A stretch of 36,753 nt of DNA, from assembly GCA_026415195.1 (NCBI GenBank), contig JAOAHO010000006.1:44770-81522 (forward strand), written 5' to 3'. Source of the DNA: Bacteroidia bacterium. Lineage in GTDB: Bacteria > Bacteroidota > Bacteroidia > B-17B0 > Aurantibacillaceae. Under the pieces are notes generated by a model. That model was not told the DNA's origin and did no database searches. It worked only from the letters and a program-made list of their open reading frames with translations. Shown in pieces: positions 6,907 through 15,478 of the stretch. The position numbers and the translations under genes were made by a program. Within the stretch, counting starts at the first letter, position 1; the number at the start of each line of letters is the position of its first letter.

Positions 6907-8007
6907 TCATTGATTATCAGGAATTAATATTTCCTTGAATAAGCCATTTTTTGTATAGATGATTAACAAAACAGGATATCGGGAAGAGTTGTTAAGCATA
7001 ATTTCATGATGTTGAGTTGTTATGGTTTTTTCTTGAAAATATATTTTTTTACCAATTAAATCGACAATTTCGATTTTATCATAATCGCCCGAGATGAAGA
7101 ATTTGCCGTTTACATAAGGATTAGGATAAATGTGTAAATAATGCTTCGAAAGATTTTCTTCTGTTCCCATAGGGTTTCTCGGCACCCAGACAGGCCCTGC
7201 AGGGGGAGTACCTCCGAATTTGACTTGTCCGTTGGAGGGGCCTCCGCTGAATCCTGAGGCATCCAAAAGCACTGTTCCGCTGCCTTCATCGAAATGATAT
7301 AAGGCTACTGTATTGGCATCCGTATTAAAAGGCATGGCAGGAACAACGAAAGAGTTACCGCTATACCTGATAATATTGGATATCCTGAGTTCATCAATGT
7401 GGCCGTTGTAGGACGGATAATTATTGTTGTCGTAGTCATGTTTTTCGGCGCCCAATACTAAATACGGATCATTGGGCCAGGATGTGCTTCTTCCGTTACG
7501 ATAACTGATGTTTCCGGCCGGACCGTTGGTAAATGAAGCATCAAGATTGCCATCCACATACAAGCGAATTGTTCCGTTAGATGCCTGACGGGTAACGGCG
7601 ATATGATGCCATTGATTGTTGGCCACATTCGTGTTCCCGATAATCGTTCTTGAATTGCTTCCGTTGTTTACGCCAAAAGCAATTTTTCCGTTACATAAGG
7701 ATATGCCAAAGTCTCCGAAATCACCAGGGCCGAAGATGTCACGGTCGATAATGACATGTCCTAGTGTCCAGTCATCATTAGCTCCGGCCTGTGCATTGCC
7801 TCCCTTAGGATTATCAGAAAGCAACGCTCGCATTTCAAATTCTATGGTAAAATCCGTGGAACCAATATCAGCAGGCTTTTCCGGGGCATCTATGGGAATT
7901 TTTACCCTATCGATATCTCCGGTACCATGCCCGTAAAAACGCATGCAATAATTTTGGGAATTTAAATGTAATGTTAGCAAAATCAAAGTATGCACCCATG
8001 TTTTCAT
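6907..8007 (-). CDS. LamG-like secreted protein with T9SS type A sorting domain
   Basis: A 366-residue predicted secreted protein. An N-terminal hydrophobic signal (MKTWVHTLILLTLHLNSQ) is followed by a concanavalin/LamG-like domain (about residues 35-250) with the usual segments TDFTIEFEMRA, NNQWHHIAVTRQ, GTIRLYVDGNLDASF and HIDELRISNI. The last 75 residues form a T9SS type A sorting domain starting at LHIYPNPYVNGKF, with a KIEIVDLIGKKIY core strand. LamG domains commonly bind carbohydrate or protein ligands; the ligand is unknown. It is expected to be exported by Sec, moved over the outer membrane by the type IX system and attached to the surface or released. It is transcribed alone; a weak promoter candidate lies upstream at 8026-8054. 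Confidence 0.88.
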   Translation of the reverse strand: MKTWVHTLILLTLHLNSQNYCMRFYGHGTGDIDRVKIPIDAPEKPADIGSTDFTIEFEMRALLSDNPKGGNAQAGANDDWTLGHVIIDRDIFGPGDFGDFGISLCNGKIAFGVNNGSNSRTIIGNTNVANNQWHHIAVTRQASNGTIRLYVDGNLDASFTNGPAGNISYRNGRSTSWPNDPYLVLGAEKHDYDNNNYPSYNGHIDELRISNIIRYSGNSFVVPAMPFNTDANTVALYHFDEGSGTVLLDASGFSGGPSNGQVKFGGTPPAGPVWVPRNPMGTEENLSKHYLHIYPNPYVNGKFFISGDYDKIEIVDLIGKKIYFQEKTITTQHHEIMLNNSSRYPVLLIIYTKNGLFKEILIPDNQ

Positions 8008-8025
8008 GATTGTAAATATAAATTT

Positions 8026-8054
8026 TAAATGTAAAACCTGGATTAAATCTTCAA
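8026..8054 (-). promoter_or_regulatory. Promoter candidate for the LamG/T9SS gene
   Basis: On the minus strand TTG (8054-8052), 18 bases, then TACATTTA (8033-8026), which differs from the TAnnTTTG consensus at the last base. It lies about 20 bases before the start codon. Weak support. Confidence 0.3.
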
Positions 8055-8124
8055 AAAATTATTTCCTAATTCTCCGTTCATGGCCGTGTTCCGTTACTTT
8101 TTATTTATTGAGACCTTCTGAGTT

Positions 8125-9537
8125 TTATTTTCGTTCTAAAAATTTTATGACATCCAATGCCACCTTATCCACAGGAGCACTTTGATTACACAGAACAACA
8201 ATTCCGATATCCTTTTCCCTGACAAAACCGACAAATGAAGTAAAGCCATACGTGGCACCGTTATGCCACACCAGGGTATTTTTATTAAAAGTGGGCTGAA
8301 TCATCCAGCCCATGCCAAAATTAAACCTTGCATTACCCAAGGTTTTTTTCAGCATCATGCGTTGTGGCATGGCCGAAGTGTCGCGCATAAATTCCAGGAA
8401 ATTCATCATGTCGGGAAGGCACGAAACGATGCTTCCGGCAGGAGCCATGGCATCAAATTCAAAATGTTCGGTGGGCTCGCCTTTTTCATCATAAGGTGTA
8501 GCCAGTAAATCTTGCGGAGATTTTTTCACATGCACAAAGGAAGAAGGCATGTTTACTGCGGAAAAAATTCTTTTTTGAACCAGCAGTTCATAATCCGACT
8601 TCATATGATGCTCCAAAAGCATTCCCATCACACTCGGGCCCAGGTTGGAATATTGTGAACCTTCGGTGGGTTTAATATTTTTGGCCGACTCAAGATAGGC
8701 CTTTAATAATTCTTTGGTGTAGTTTCTGTAGGGATATTTAGCCGAATAATTTTGTTGGTCTAAAAAATTTTTGGGAAGGCGGGGTAGGCCTGAAGTATGG
8801 TTGGTCAGATGAATTAGTTTTACATCCCCGGATATTCCCGGTGCATTGATTTGCATTTCAGCCAATGCCCTGCTCAGGGATTTATCGGGGCTCAACAAAT
8901 TTTCCGAACAGGCAGAAGCAAACAAATAAGCAGTAAAAATTTTCGTAACCGAGCCAATTTCAAAAAGCGTCTGGCCGTTTATTGCCTGCCCGCTACCTTT
9001 ACGAGGTTCTCCAAAATAATATTCGAACTTATTCCCTTTATGGATAATCCCCACTGCCAATCCCGATTTCCTTTGGCCCTCCATAAAACGGCTGCACACC
9101 GAATCCACAAACTTGTCCAGTTCAGTAACCGGAATAAAACTTTTCGATAACGGTATGGACCTTTTTTTATCGGCAAGAAACGCATACGGATTACGAATAA
9201 AAAAACCCTCCGCTTTATCTCCCTTCATAACCATCTCGAATATCATTTGTCCGTTTTCAAATTCCACCCATGCACGGGCAGTTCCCAAACTGTCTTTCAT
9301 TCGTGAAACTTTTTGAATGGGCCCCATCTGCACATAAAAGCCCCAATTCATTTCCCAAAAATTTTCTTTTCCCACTGCTTTCATGAACTTGTCGTCCATG
9401 AGTTTTTCCAGGGCATCGAAGTTCTTCTGGTTGTAATGTGCTTTATAGTTCTCCAGAAATTTATCGGCACTCGTCGGATTCTGCGCGCATAAACCAAAAG
9501 ACAGGAGGAAGAACAAGATATTAATGTTCCGTTTCAT
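8125..9537 (-). CDS. Secreted serine hydrolase, beta-lactamase class C/PBP-like family
   Basis: A 470-residue protein with a signal peptide (MKRNINILFFLLSFGLCAQ). Residues about 22-115 look like an NTF2-like (DUF3887-type) domain; residues about 140-470 are a class C beta-lactamase/DD-peptidase-like domain with the SVTK catalytic tetrad (Ser196, Lys199), YSN (296-298) and HNG (425-427) in place of KTG. The HNG motif is common in the broad esterase/peptidase branch of this family rather than in true AmpC enzymes, so I do not call it an antibiotic-resistance gene; substrates may be peptides or esters in the periplasm. Its ATG overlaps the end of the nucleoid-associated protein gene by 17 bases, so the two are co-expressed. 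Confidence 0.88.
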   Translation of the reverse strand: MKRNINILFFLLSFGLCAQNPTSADKFLENYKAHYNQKNFDALEKLMDDKFMKAVGKENFWEMNWGFYVQMGPIQKVSRMKDSLGTARAWVEFENGQMIFEMVMKGDKAEGFFIRNPYAFLADKKRSIPLSKSFIPVTELDKFVDSVCSRFMEGQRKSGLAVGIIHKGNKFEYYFGEPRKGSGQAINGQTLFEIGSVTKIFTAYLFASACSENLLSPDKSLSRALAEMQINAPGISGDVKLIHLTNHTSGLPRLPKNFLDQQNYSAKYPYRNYTKELLKAYLESAKNIKPTEGSQYSNLGPSVMGMLLEHHMKSDYELLVQKRIFSAVNMPSSFVHVKKSPQDLLATPYDEKGEPTEHFEFDAMAPAGSIVSCLPDMMNFLEFMRDTSAMPQRMMLKKTLGNARFNFGMGWMIQPTFNKNTLVWHNGATYGFTSFVGFVREKDIGIVVLCNQSAPVDKVALDVIKFLERK

Positions 9538-10579
9538 AATACAATTTGTAGTATTTCATTCCTTTTTCTTCATCGAATCCTTTTTCCACCAAATCGTACC
9601 TTCCGTGTGCATAGATATGAAAATTGGAATCCAATTTAATGACACTTTTAAAAAACCGCTGGTTTTTTTTCAATGCAAACCCCGACACATCGAAGTCCCT
9701 GACGGCAAACTTGTCCCAATCCGGATCTTCAGATCGGGCAAATTCATGAAAAGAGTCGCGCAATTCTTTCACAGGCAATACTTCCTGCTCGTATGTCTTG
9801 GGCTCATAGGTGGCATGATTTTTAAAATATTCCAGGTTTCGATGCAGAAAAATGTTCTTGTCCAGCGGGTCGATTTGGTTATCTTCATTCAGCACTTCGT
9901 CACCATATTTTTTTGCCATTTTAAGAAAGCGGTCTGTAAAAAAATAATTTCCTTCCATGGGTTCCACATCCATCACGTCGGCTCCCCAGTATCCTCCGGC
10001 AGGACCATCATATCGGGTGTCGTCGTGAAGCATCACAAAAAAATCCTTCATCACTTCATCGTAGAAAACCAGTGCTGATTTACACGGCTTTTTTAAATAT
10101 AAACCATACCATGCTTCCAATGAGGGTTTGTTCTGGTCCCGGCCCAATACAAGAAATGGATTTTTATTATCCACTTTTAAAATGGCAATGGCTCTGTAAG
10201 ATTGGCCCATCCAACGAATTTGGCTAACTTCACACACCAGTACTTCCCCCTCAGGTATTTCCGCAGAACACATTTGCCTGTGAATATGTTCCGTAATCTC
10301 GCGTGAAAAAACATGCAATGAATTTTTCTTCTTAAAGTATTTTATGCATAAATCCATCACGATATGACGACGGGAAGAACCGGTATTTCTGAATTTGAAT
10401 GTTTGATCGGTTTTATAGGGTCTGCTGAGCCAGCTAATAAAAAAATCGTTCACTAAAGGATCTTCAAGCCTTACCGGTTCGAGTTCAAATTCCGGTGGCC
10501 TGCCTTTGGCAAAATTTCCTGAGAAATGAACAAAAACCTCCTCCACTCTGGCATCAATGAAATCCGGAACCTGTATCAT
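9521..10579 (-). CDS. Nucleoid-associated protein, NdpA/YejK family
   Basis: A 352-residue cytoplasmic protein matching the 37-kDa nucleoid-associated protein family (YejK/NdpA). Family-like segments include the N-terminal FVHFSGNFAKG, the VCEVSQIRWMGQSYRAIAILKVDNK strand pair, and the YWGADVMDVEP segment in the middle, followed by a charged helical C-terminal half. YejK homologues associate with the nucleoid and bind DNA; the exact role is not settled in any organism I can name with confidence. No signal or membrane segment is visible. It is the upstream gene of a two-gene unit with the serine hydrolase (17-base overlap) and is divergent from the prc-like protease with 142 bases between the start codons. 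Confidence 0.82.
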   Translation of the reverse strand: MIQVPDFIDARVEEVFVHFSGNFAKGRPPEFELEPVRLEDPLVNDFFISWLSRPYKTDQTFKFRNTGSSRRHIVMDLCIKYFKKKNSLHVFSREITEHIHRQMCSAEIPEGEVLVCEVSQIRWMGQSYRAIAILKVDNKNPFLVLGRDQNKPSLEAWYGLYLKKPCKSALVFYDEVMKDFFVMLHDDTRYDGPAGGYWGADVMDVEPMEGNYFFTDRFLKMAKKYGDEVLNEDNQIDPLDKNIFLHRNLEYFKNHATYEPKTYEQEVLPVKELRDSFHEFARSEDPDWDKFAVRDFDVSGFALKKNQRFFKSVIKLDSNFHIYAHGRYDLVEKGFDEEKGMKYYKLYYETEH

Positions 10580-10679
10580 AATACAATTTTTGGTTCTGCA
10601 AATAAACCAATTCTTTATCGGATTTCTTTAACATAATTTAAACAAGTTAACATCCTTGTAATTGTTTTTCGGCTTCAAG

Positions 10680-10714
10680 TTTGTTAACGGATGCTTACAA
10701 AATCATTAAATTTG
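10680..10714 (+). promoter_or_regulatory. Promoter candidate for the prc-like protease gene
   Basis: TTTG at 10680-10683 and TAAATTTG at 10707-10714 with 23 bases between, matching the Bacteroidota promoter form at the upper spacing limit. The expected transcript start is only a few bases before the ATG at 10722, so the mRNA would be nearly leaderless. Confidence 0.4.
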
Positions 10715-10721
10715 TTATGTC

Positions 10722-12818
10722 ATGCGAAATCGTCCTTCATTGAAGATCTTATTGTCTTCACTCGTAATTGCCTTTTTGTTTTGTTCTTTCCTTTATGTAC
10801 GCTTGTTCGACAAGAACGTTGTCATCATTGAACTGATTATGGGCAGCCTGGGGCAGAACCATTATCAACCTCAGACCCTGGATGATGAATTCAGCAAAAA
10901 AGTCTTCGACCTTTACATTAAACGCCTGGACTATAACAAAAAATTTCTGACACAGGAAGATTATAAAGAACTACTCAAATATCGCACCCAGATAGATGAA
11001 AATATTAAAAGCCAGCAACATCCTCTGTTTTATGAGAGCATTGAACGGTTTAAAAGAAAAATTCCGGAATTGGAAAAACTTTACAAAGAAGTTCTTTCCA
11101 AAAAAATGGATTTCAGCATTGATGAATATTACATCACCGATGGTGAGAAAACCCACTTTGCACAAAACATGGATGAATTAAAAAAAGAGTGGATAAAAAT
11201 GATTAAATATCAAGTATTGGTTCGCCTTGATGAAGAACTCACCAAACAAGAGGAAGCACTGAAGAAAAAAGACACGGTTTTTACCCCCAAGCCCTTCGAC
11301 AGTTTGGAGGCCGATGCTCGGAGAAAAACCCTGAAAGCCAATGATGAGTGGTTCAAACGGCTAAAAAAAATGAGCCTTAAAGATCGCTTCATTATTTATG
11401 CCAATTCCATTTCAAACGTTTATGACCCTCATACGGAATATTATGCTCCACGCGACAAAAAGCGCTTCGACCAAAGCATGTCCGGACAGTTTGAGGGCAT
11501 AGGCGCCCGGCTTACTCAAAAAGACGGGATTCTGAAAGTAACGGAAATTATTGTAGGGAGCCCAAGTTATAAGCAAGGGGAACTGAAGCCCGGCGACGAA
11601 ATTCTGAAAGTGGCTCAGGGAGCTGGTGAACCTGTAGATGTTACCGACATGGACATGGAAGATGCCATTGAACTCATTAAAGGCAAAAAAGGGACTGAAG
11701 TTCGGCTTACGGTTCGCAAACCCGACGGAACCATTAAAGTTATTCCCATCATTCGCGATGTGGTGGAAATTGAAGAAACCTTTGCCAAAAGTGCCCTCAT
11801 AAAAGATAAAAATCATCTGGTGGGTTATATCTATCTGCCTTCATTCTATACCGATTTCACACGCACTGGTGCCCACCACTGCTCTGAAGACATTGAAAAA
11901 GAAATTGAAAAACTAAAAAAACAAAATATCCAATATCTTATCCTGGATCTGCGAGATAACGGAGGAGGATCGCTTCAGGAAGTGGTTTCTATGACCGGAC
12001 ATTTTATTCCTAAAGGTCCGGTTGTTCAGGTGAAAGACAAAAACAATGTCGTCAGAACCATGGAAGATTATAATTCTAAAGTGGTTTGGAACGGACCGTT
12101 GGTGGTGATGGTGAATCATAACAGTGCCAGTGCCAGTGAAATTCTGGCGGCCGCCATACAAGACTACAAAAGAGGAATAATCGTGGGTTCCACTACTTTC
12201 GGCAAAGGTACCGTTCAGTCGTTTCTCGATTTGGACTATTTCCTGATTCCTCAGTTCGATACAATCAAACCCGTTGGTTCCATTAAAGTGACCCAACAAA
12301 AATTTTACCGAATCAATGGAGGTTCCACGCAATTAAAAGGCGTTACACCCGATATTATATTTCCAGGCATGTTTGAATACATTGATTACGGTGAGCGTGA
12401 ACTGGATTATCCGCTTCCGTGGGATCAAATTCAAAAAGCAAATTACACGGAATTTAACTATATACCCTATGATAAAATAAAACAACAATCTTTAACCCGG
12501 ATTTCAAAAAATAAAGGATTTAGAATGCTGGAAGACTGGGCTAAAGAAACCAAAAAGAACAGGGATGAAGCCAAAGTCCCACTGGAATTAAAAAAATTCA
12601 GAGACTTACAAGCCAAAAACAGAGAAAAAACAAAAAAATTCAACGACATCAAAGCAGAAAATTCCCACATTGCATGTATATTCCTTCCGGAAGACGAACA
12701 AAGGTTGAAATCTGATACTGCCCGCTATAACAGGGAAAAGAAATGGCTCAAGAATCTGAAAGAAGATCTTTATTTGAACGAATCCGTAGAAATTGTAAAG
12801 CAAATTCCGTTGCCTTGA
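10722..12818 (+). CDS. prc: Carboxy-terminal processing (tail-specific) protease, S41 family
   Basis: Periplasmic Prc/Tsp-type serine protease that trims or degrades proteins from the C-terminus and takes part in envelope protein quality control. The 698-residue chain begins with a hydrophobic export segment or anchor (residues 8-27), then the Prc-type helical N-terminal domain (TLDDEFSKKVFDLYIKRLD), a PDZ domain (about 255-345, GIGARLTQKDGILKV), and the S41 protease core with DLRDNGGGS and SASASE; the catalytic Ser470 and Lys495 (TFGKGTVQ) are spaced 25 residues apart as in the E. coli enzyme. The C-terminal 120 residues are a charged helical domain like DUF3340. It is transcribed divergently from the nucleoid-associated protein and is followed by gatB after 37 bases. 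Confidence 0.93.
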   Translation: MRNRPSLKILLSSLVIAFLFCSFLYVRLFDKNVVIIELIMGSLGQNHYQPQTLDDEFSKKVFDLYIKRLDYNKKFLTQEDYKELLKYRTQIDENIKSQQHPLFYESIERFKRKIPELEKLYKEVLSKKMDFSIDEYYITDGEKTHFAQNMDELKKEWIKMIKYQVLVRLDEELTKQEEALKKKDTVFTPKPFDSLEADARRKTLKANDEWFKRLKKMSLKDRFIIYANSISNVYDPHTEYYAPRDKKRFDQSMSGQFEGIGARLTQKDGILKVTEIIVGSPSYKQGELKPGDEILKVAQGAGEPVDVTDMDMEDAIELIKGKKGTEVRLTVRKPDGTIKVIPIIRDVVEIEETFAKSALIKDKNHLVGYIYLPSFYTDFTRTGAHHCSEDIEKEIEKLKKQNIQYLILDLRDNGGGSLQEVVSMTGHFIPKGPVVQVKDKNNVVRTMEDYNSKVVWNGPLVVMVNHNSASASEILAAAIQDYKRGIIVGSTTFGKGTVQSFLDLDYFLIPQFDTIKPVGSIKVTQQKFYRINGGSTQLKGVTPDIIFPGMFEYIDYGERELDYPLPWDQIQKANYTEFNYIPYDKIKQQSLTRISKNKGFRMLEDWAKETKKNRDEAKVPLELKKFRDLQAKNREKTKKFNDIKAENSHIACIFLPEDEQRLKSDTARYNREKKWLKNLKEDLYLNESVEIVKQIPLP

Positions 12819-12839
12819 GGAGGAAAAACATTAATTTTG
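12810..12839 (+). promoter_or_regulatory. Promoter for gatB
   Basis: TTG (12810-12812), 19 bases, TAATTTTG (12832-12839), the same architecture and same -7 octamer as the metX promoter. It overlaps the end of the prc-like gene, so gatB and the genes after it can be transcribed independently; the start of transcription is expected near 12845, about 11 bases before the ATG. Confidence 0.55.
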
Positions 12840-12855
12840 CTACCATTAATTTTTA

Positions 12856-14304
12856 ATGTTGAAGCATACGGAATATGAACCTGTGATTGGTCTGGAATGC
12901 CATATTCAACTCCTGACCAATACCAAAATGTACAGTTCCGATCGCGTAGAATACGGTGCGCCTCCTAATTCCAGGCTTTCCCCTATTACGCTCGGCCATC
13001 CGGGTACGTTGCCAAGAATAAACAAAAAAGCTGTAGAAATGGCTATCATCCTTGGCAAATCTTTGGGATGCACCATTACAAAGCGTAATGAATTTGCACG
13101 TAAGAACTATTTCTATCCCGACTTGCCAAAAGGATATCAAATTACACAAGACAAAACTCCCATTTGTACAGGTGGACATGTTACTTTTCGGTTGAACGGT
13201 CAAGAAAAAAAAGTAAACCTTATTCGTATTCACATGGAAGAAGATTCCGGAAAAAGCATTCACGACCTTGATCCTTTCAATACGTTAGTTGACTTGAACC
13301 GAGCTGGCACACCACTACTGGAAATGGTTTCGGCGCCCGACCTCAGGTCGGGTGAAGAGGCTTATGCCTATTTGTATGAAATCAGAAAAATTGTTCGTTA
13401 TCTGGGCATTTGCGATGGTAACATGGAAGAAGGTTCTTTACGTTGCGATGCTAATATTTCGGTAAGAAGAAAAGGTAAGAGCGGATTCGGCAAAAAAGTG
13501 GAAGTGAAAAACCTGAATTCTTTCCGCCATGTTCAAAAAGCCATCGATTTTGAAATCCAACGTCAGATTGAACTATTGGAAAAGGGAGCAATCATTGTCA
13601 GCGAGACCCGTGCTTTCGACCCGGCAAAAGGCATCACCATTTCCATGCGAACCAAAGAGACTGCACAAGACTACCGCTACTTCCCGGAACCAGATCTTTC
13701 ACCAATAATCCTGACAGATGATTTTATACAAAAAACCTTTGAACAGGCACCGGAATTACCCTCAGTGGTTTTTAAGCGTCTGACTCAGGAGTTTAATCTT
13801 CCGGAATATGATGCCACACAATTAACTGAAAATAAAGAATTTGCTTTATTCTTCCTTCAAACATCGCAACACTGCAAGCACTATAAATCCATAAGTAATT
13901 GGCTTTTGGTCCCCGTTAAAAATTACCTGAATGAAAATGGCATAGGCTTGCATGAACTCTCGCTCACTCCTTTACAATTGGCTGAAATCATTGAATTGGT
14001 GGAAAGCGGAAAAGTAAGCCACACACAGGCCGTGCAAAAATTATTCCCTGCCGTCATTCAAACTCAAAAAAAACCGGCAATGCTTATTCACGAACTGGAT
14101 ATCGTGCTCCAAACCAATGCCTCGGAATTGGAATCCGTCATTCAGGATATTCTGAACCGCTACCCGGAAAAAGTTGCCGAATACAAAAAGGGTAAAAAAG
14201 GGCTTTTAGGACTATTTGTAGGTGAAGCAATGAAAGCAACCAAAGGCAAATCCGACCCAAAAGCCATCAATCAACTTCTCCTTGAAAAACTTAACCAATC
14301 ATAA
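12856..14304 (+). CDS. gatB: Asp-tRNA(Asn)/Glu-tRNA(Gln) amidotransferase subunit B
   Basis: GatB is the kinase/amidotransferase subunit of GatCAB, which converts Glu-tRNA(Gln) or Asp-tRNA(Asn) to the amide form using ammonia from GatA. The 482-residue length is typical. The N-terminal YEPVIGLECHIQL, the NYFYPDLPKGYQI segment and the family signature DLNRAGTPLLE (about 146-156) are all present, followed by the helical domain and the C-terminal YqeY-like tail domain that binds the tRNA elbow. gatA and gatC are not adjacent, as is common in Bacteroidota. The TlpA-like gene starts 7 bases after its stop. Confidence 0.97.
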   Translation: MLKHTEYEPVIGLECHIQLLTNTKMYSSDRVEYGAPPNSRLSPITLGHPGTLPRINKKAVEMAIILGKSLGCTITKRNEFARKNYFYPDLPKGYQITQDKTPICTGGHVTFRLNGQEKKVNLIRIHMEEDSGKSIHDLDPFNTLVDLNRAGTPLLEMVSAPDLRSGEEAYAYLYEIRKIVRYLGICDGNMEEGSLRCDANISVRRKGKSGFGKKVEVKNLNSFRHVQKAIDFEIQRQIELLEKGAIIVSETRAFDPAKGITISMRTKETAQDYRYFPEPDLSPIILTDDFIQKTFEQAPELPSVVFKRLTQEFNLPEYDATQLTENKEFALFFLQTSQHCKHYKSISNWLLVPVKNYLNENGIGLHELSLTPLQLAEIIELVESGKVSHTQAVQKLFPAVIQTQKKPAMLIHELDIVLQTNASELESVIQDILNRYPEKVAEYKKGKKGLLGLFVGEAMKATKGKSDPKAINQLLLEKLNQS

Positions 14305-14311
14305 ATTTCAC

Positions 14312-15478
14312 ATGAAAAAAAACATCCTCACGCTTTTCATTCTTGCATTTTTATTCGGATGCAAAAAAAATCAAGATGCCTTTCTAAGCGGAACCCTGAC
14401 CAATTCTTCCGGTGAAATGCTTTATCTGGAAAAACTGAGCAGTCCACAACCGGTAATTATTGATAGTGTAAAAGTGGATGATAACGGGAATTTTTCTTTT
14501 GGAAATTACATTCCCAAAATAGGCTTTTACCGGTTGAAAATCAACAATCAAAATTTTGCCATGCTGGTTTTGGACTCCGGAATGAAGGTAACCCTGACGG
14601 GTGATGCTAAAGATCTGGGCAACACCTACAAGGCTACCGGCAGCGACGAAACGGATTTATTTGTTAAGTTCAATGAAGTTTCCAAAAGAAAACAAAAGGC
14701 CCTAGATTCCCTTTCACAATCATACCAGCAGTTGATCAGCACGCTGGGAATCGATAAGTTAAATGCCGTTAATCCCCAGTTGGCCATGAAACGCGCCGAC
14801 TCCTTGTCGCGCACTTTTGAAAGGCCTTATAATAATATTATGTCAAGGTTTGCTCCGGAAATTGCCAATCTTATCAGACAAAACACAAATAAATTTACCT
14901 GCCTGATGGCCATTCAGGAACTAAATCCCGAAGAATATAAAGATATATATACTGCTTTAAATGAGGGCCTGTCGAAAAAATTTCCCACCAATCAACAGGT
15001 AATGATGTTCAGCCGTATGGTTGAGAATATGATGAAGTTACAACCCGGACAAATCGCTCCTGAAATTGCCATGACCGATACAGCCGGAAAAATTTTTACC
15101 TTGTCAAATTTAAGAGGCAAATATGTTTTGATCGACTTTTGGGCCAGTTGGTGCGGTCCATGCAGGAAAGAAATGCCTAATGTAAAAAAACTATATGAAA
15201 AATATAAAAACAAAAATTTTGAAATTTTAGGCGTTTCCTTGGACAAGGATAAATCTTCCTGGATCAAAGCTATCAAAGAAGATGGCTTACCATGGGTGCA
15301 CGTCAGCGACCTTAAATTCTGGGAATGTGAAGCTGCCAGGGATTATAATGTTCAGGCCATACCCTATACTGTACTGCTGGATAAGGAAGGAAAAATCATA
15401 GCCAAAGAATTACGCGGAGAGGAACTTGAAAACAAACTGGCCGAAATTATTGACGGAAAGTCTGCCGTTAAAAAATAA
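14312..15478 (+). CDS. TlpA-like thiol-disulfide oxidoreductase lipoprotein with DUF4369
   Basis: A 388-residue lipoprotein from the ATG at 14312; an upstream in-frame TTG at 14282 lies inside gatB and is not needed. The signal ends in FLFGC, a lipobox, so the mature protein is lipid-anchored in the periplasm. Residues about 25-115 resemble the DUF4369 beta domain that precedes thioredoxin domains in Bacteroidota, then a helical linker, then a TlpA/AhpC-like thioredoxin fold with WCGPC (Cys281, Cys284) and the cis-Pro segment QAIPYTVL. It probably reduces or isomerises disulfides in the envelope or handles peroxide; the partner is unknown. Its TAA is directly followed by the ATG of the M1 peptidase with no spacer, so they are coupled. 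Confidence 0.9.
   Translation: MKKNILTLFILAFLFGCKKNQDAFLSGTLTNSSGEMLYLEKLSSPQPVIIDSVKVDDNGNFSFGNYIPKIGFYRLKINNQNFAMLVLDSGMKVTLTGDAKDLGNTYKATGSDETDLFVKFNEVSKRKQKALDSLSQSYQQLISTLGIDKLNAVNPQLAMKRADSLSRTFERPYNNIMSRFAPEIANLIRQNTNKFTCLMAIQELNPEEYKDIYTALNEGLSKKFPTNQQVMMFSRMVENMMKLQPGQIAPEIAMTDTAGKIFTLSNLRGKYVLIDFWASWCGPCRKEMPNVKKLYEKYKNKNFEILGVSLDKDKSSWIKAIKEDGLPWVHVSDLKFWECEAARDYNVQAIPYTVLLDKEGKIIAKELRGEELENKLAEIIDGKSAVKK

Noticed and set aside
8125-9537. AmpC-type beta-lactamase resistance gene.
   Set aside because: The third motif is HNG rather than KTG and there is an extra N-terminal NTF2-like domain, as in general serine hydrolases of this family.
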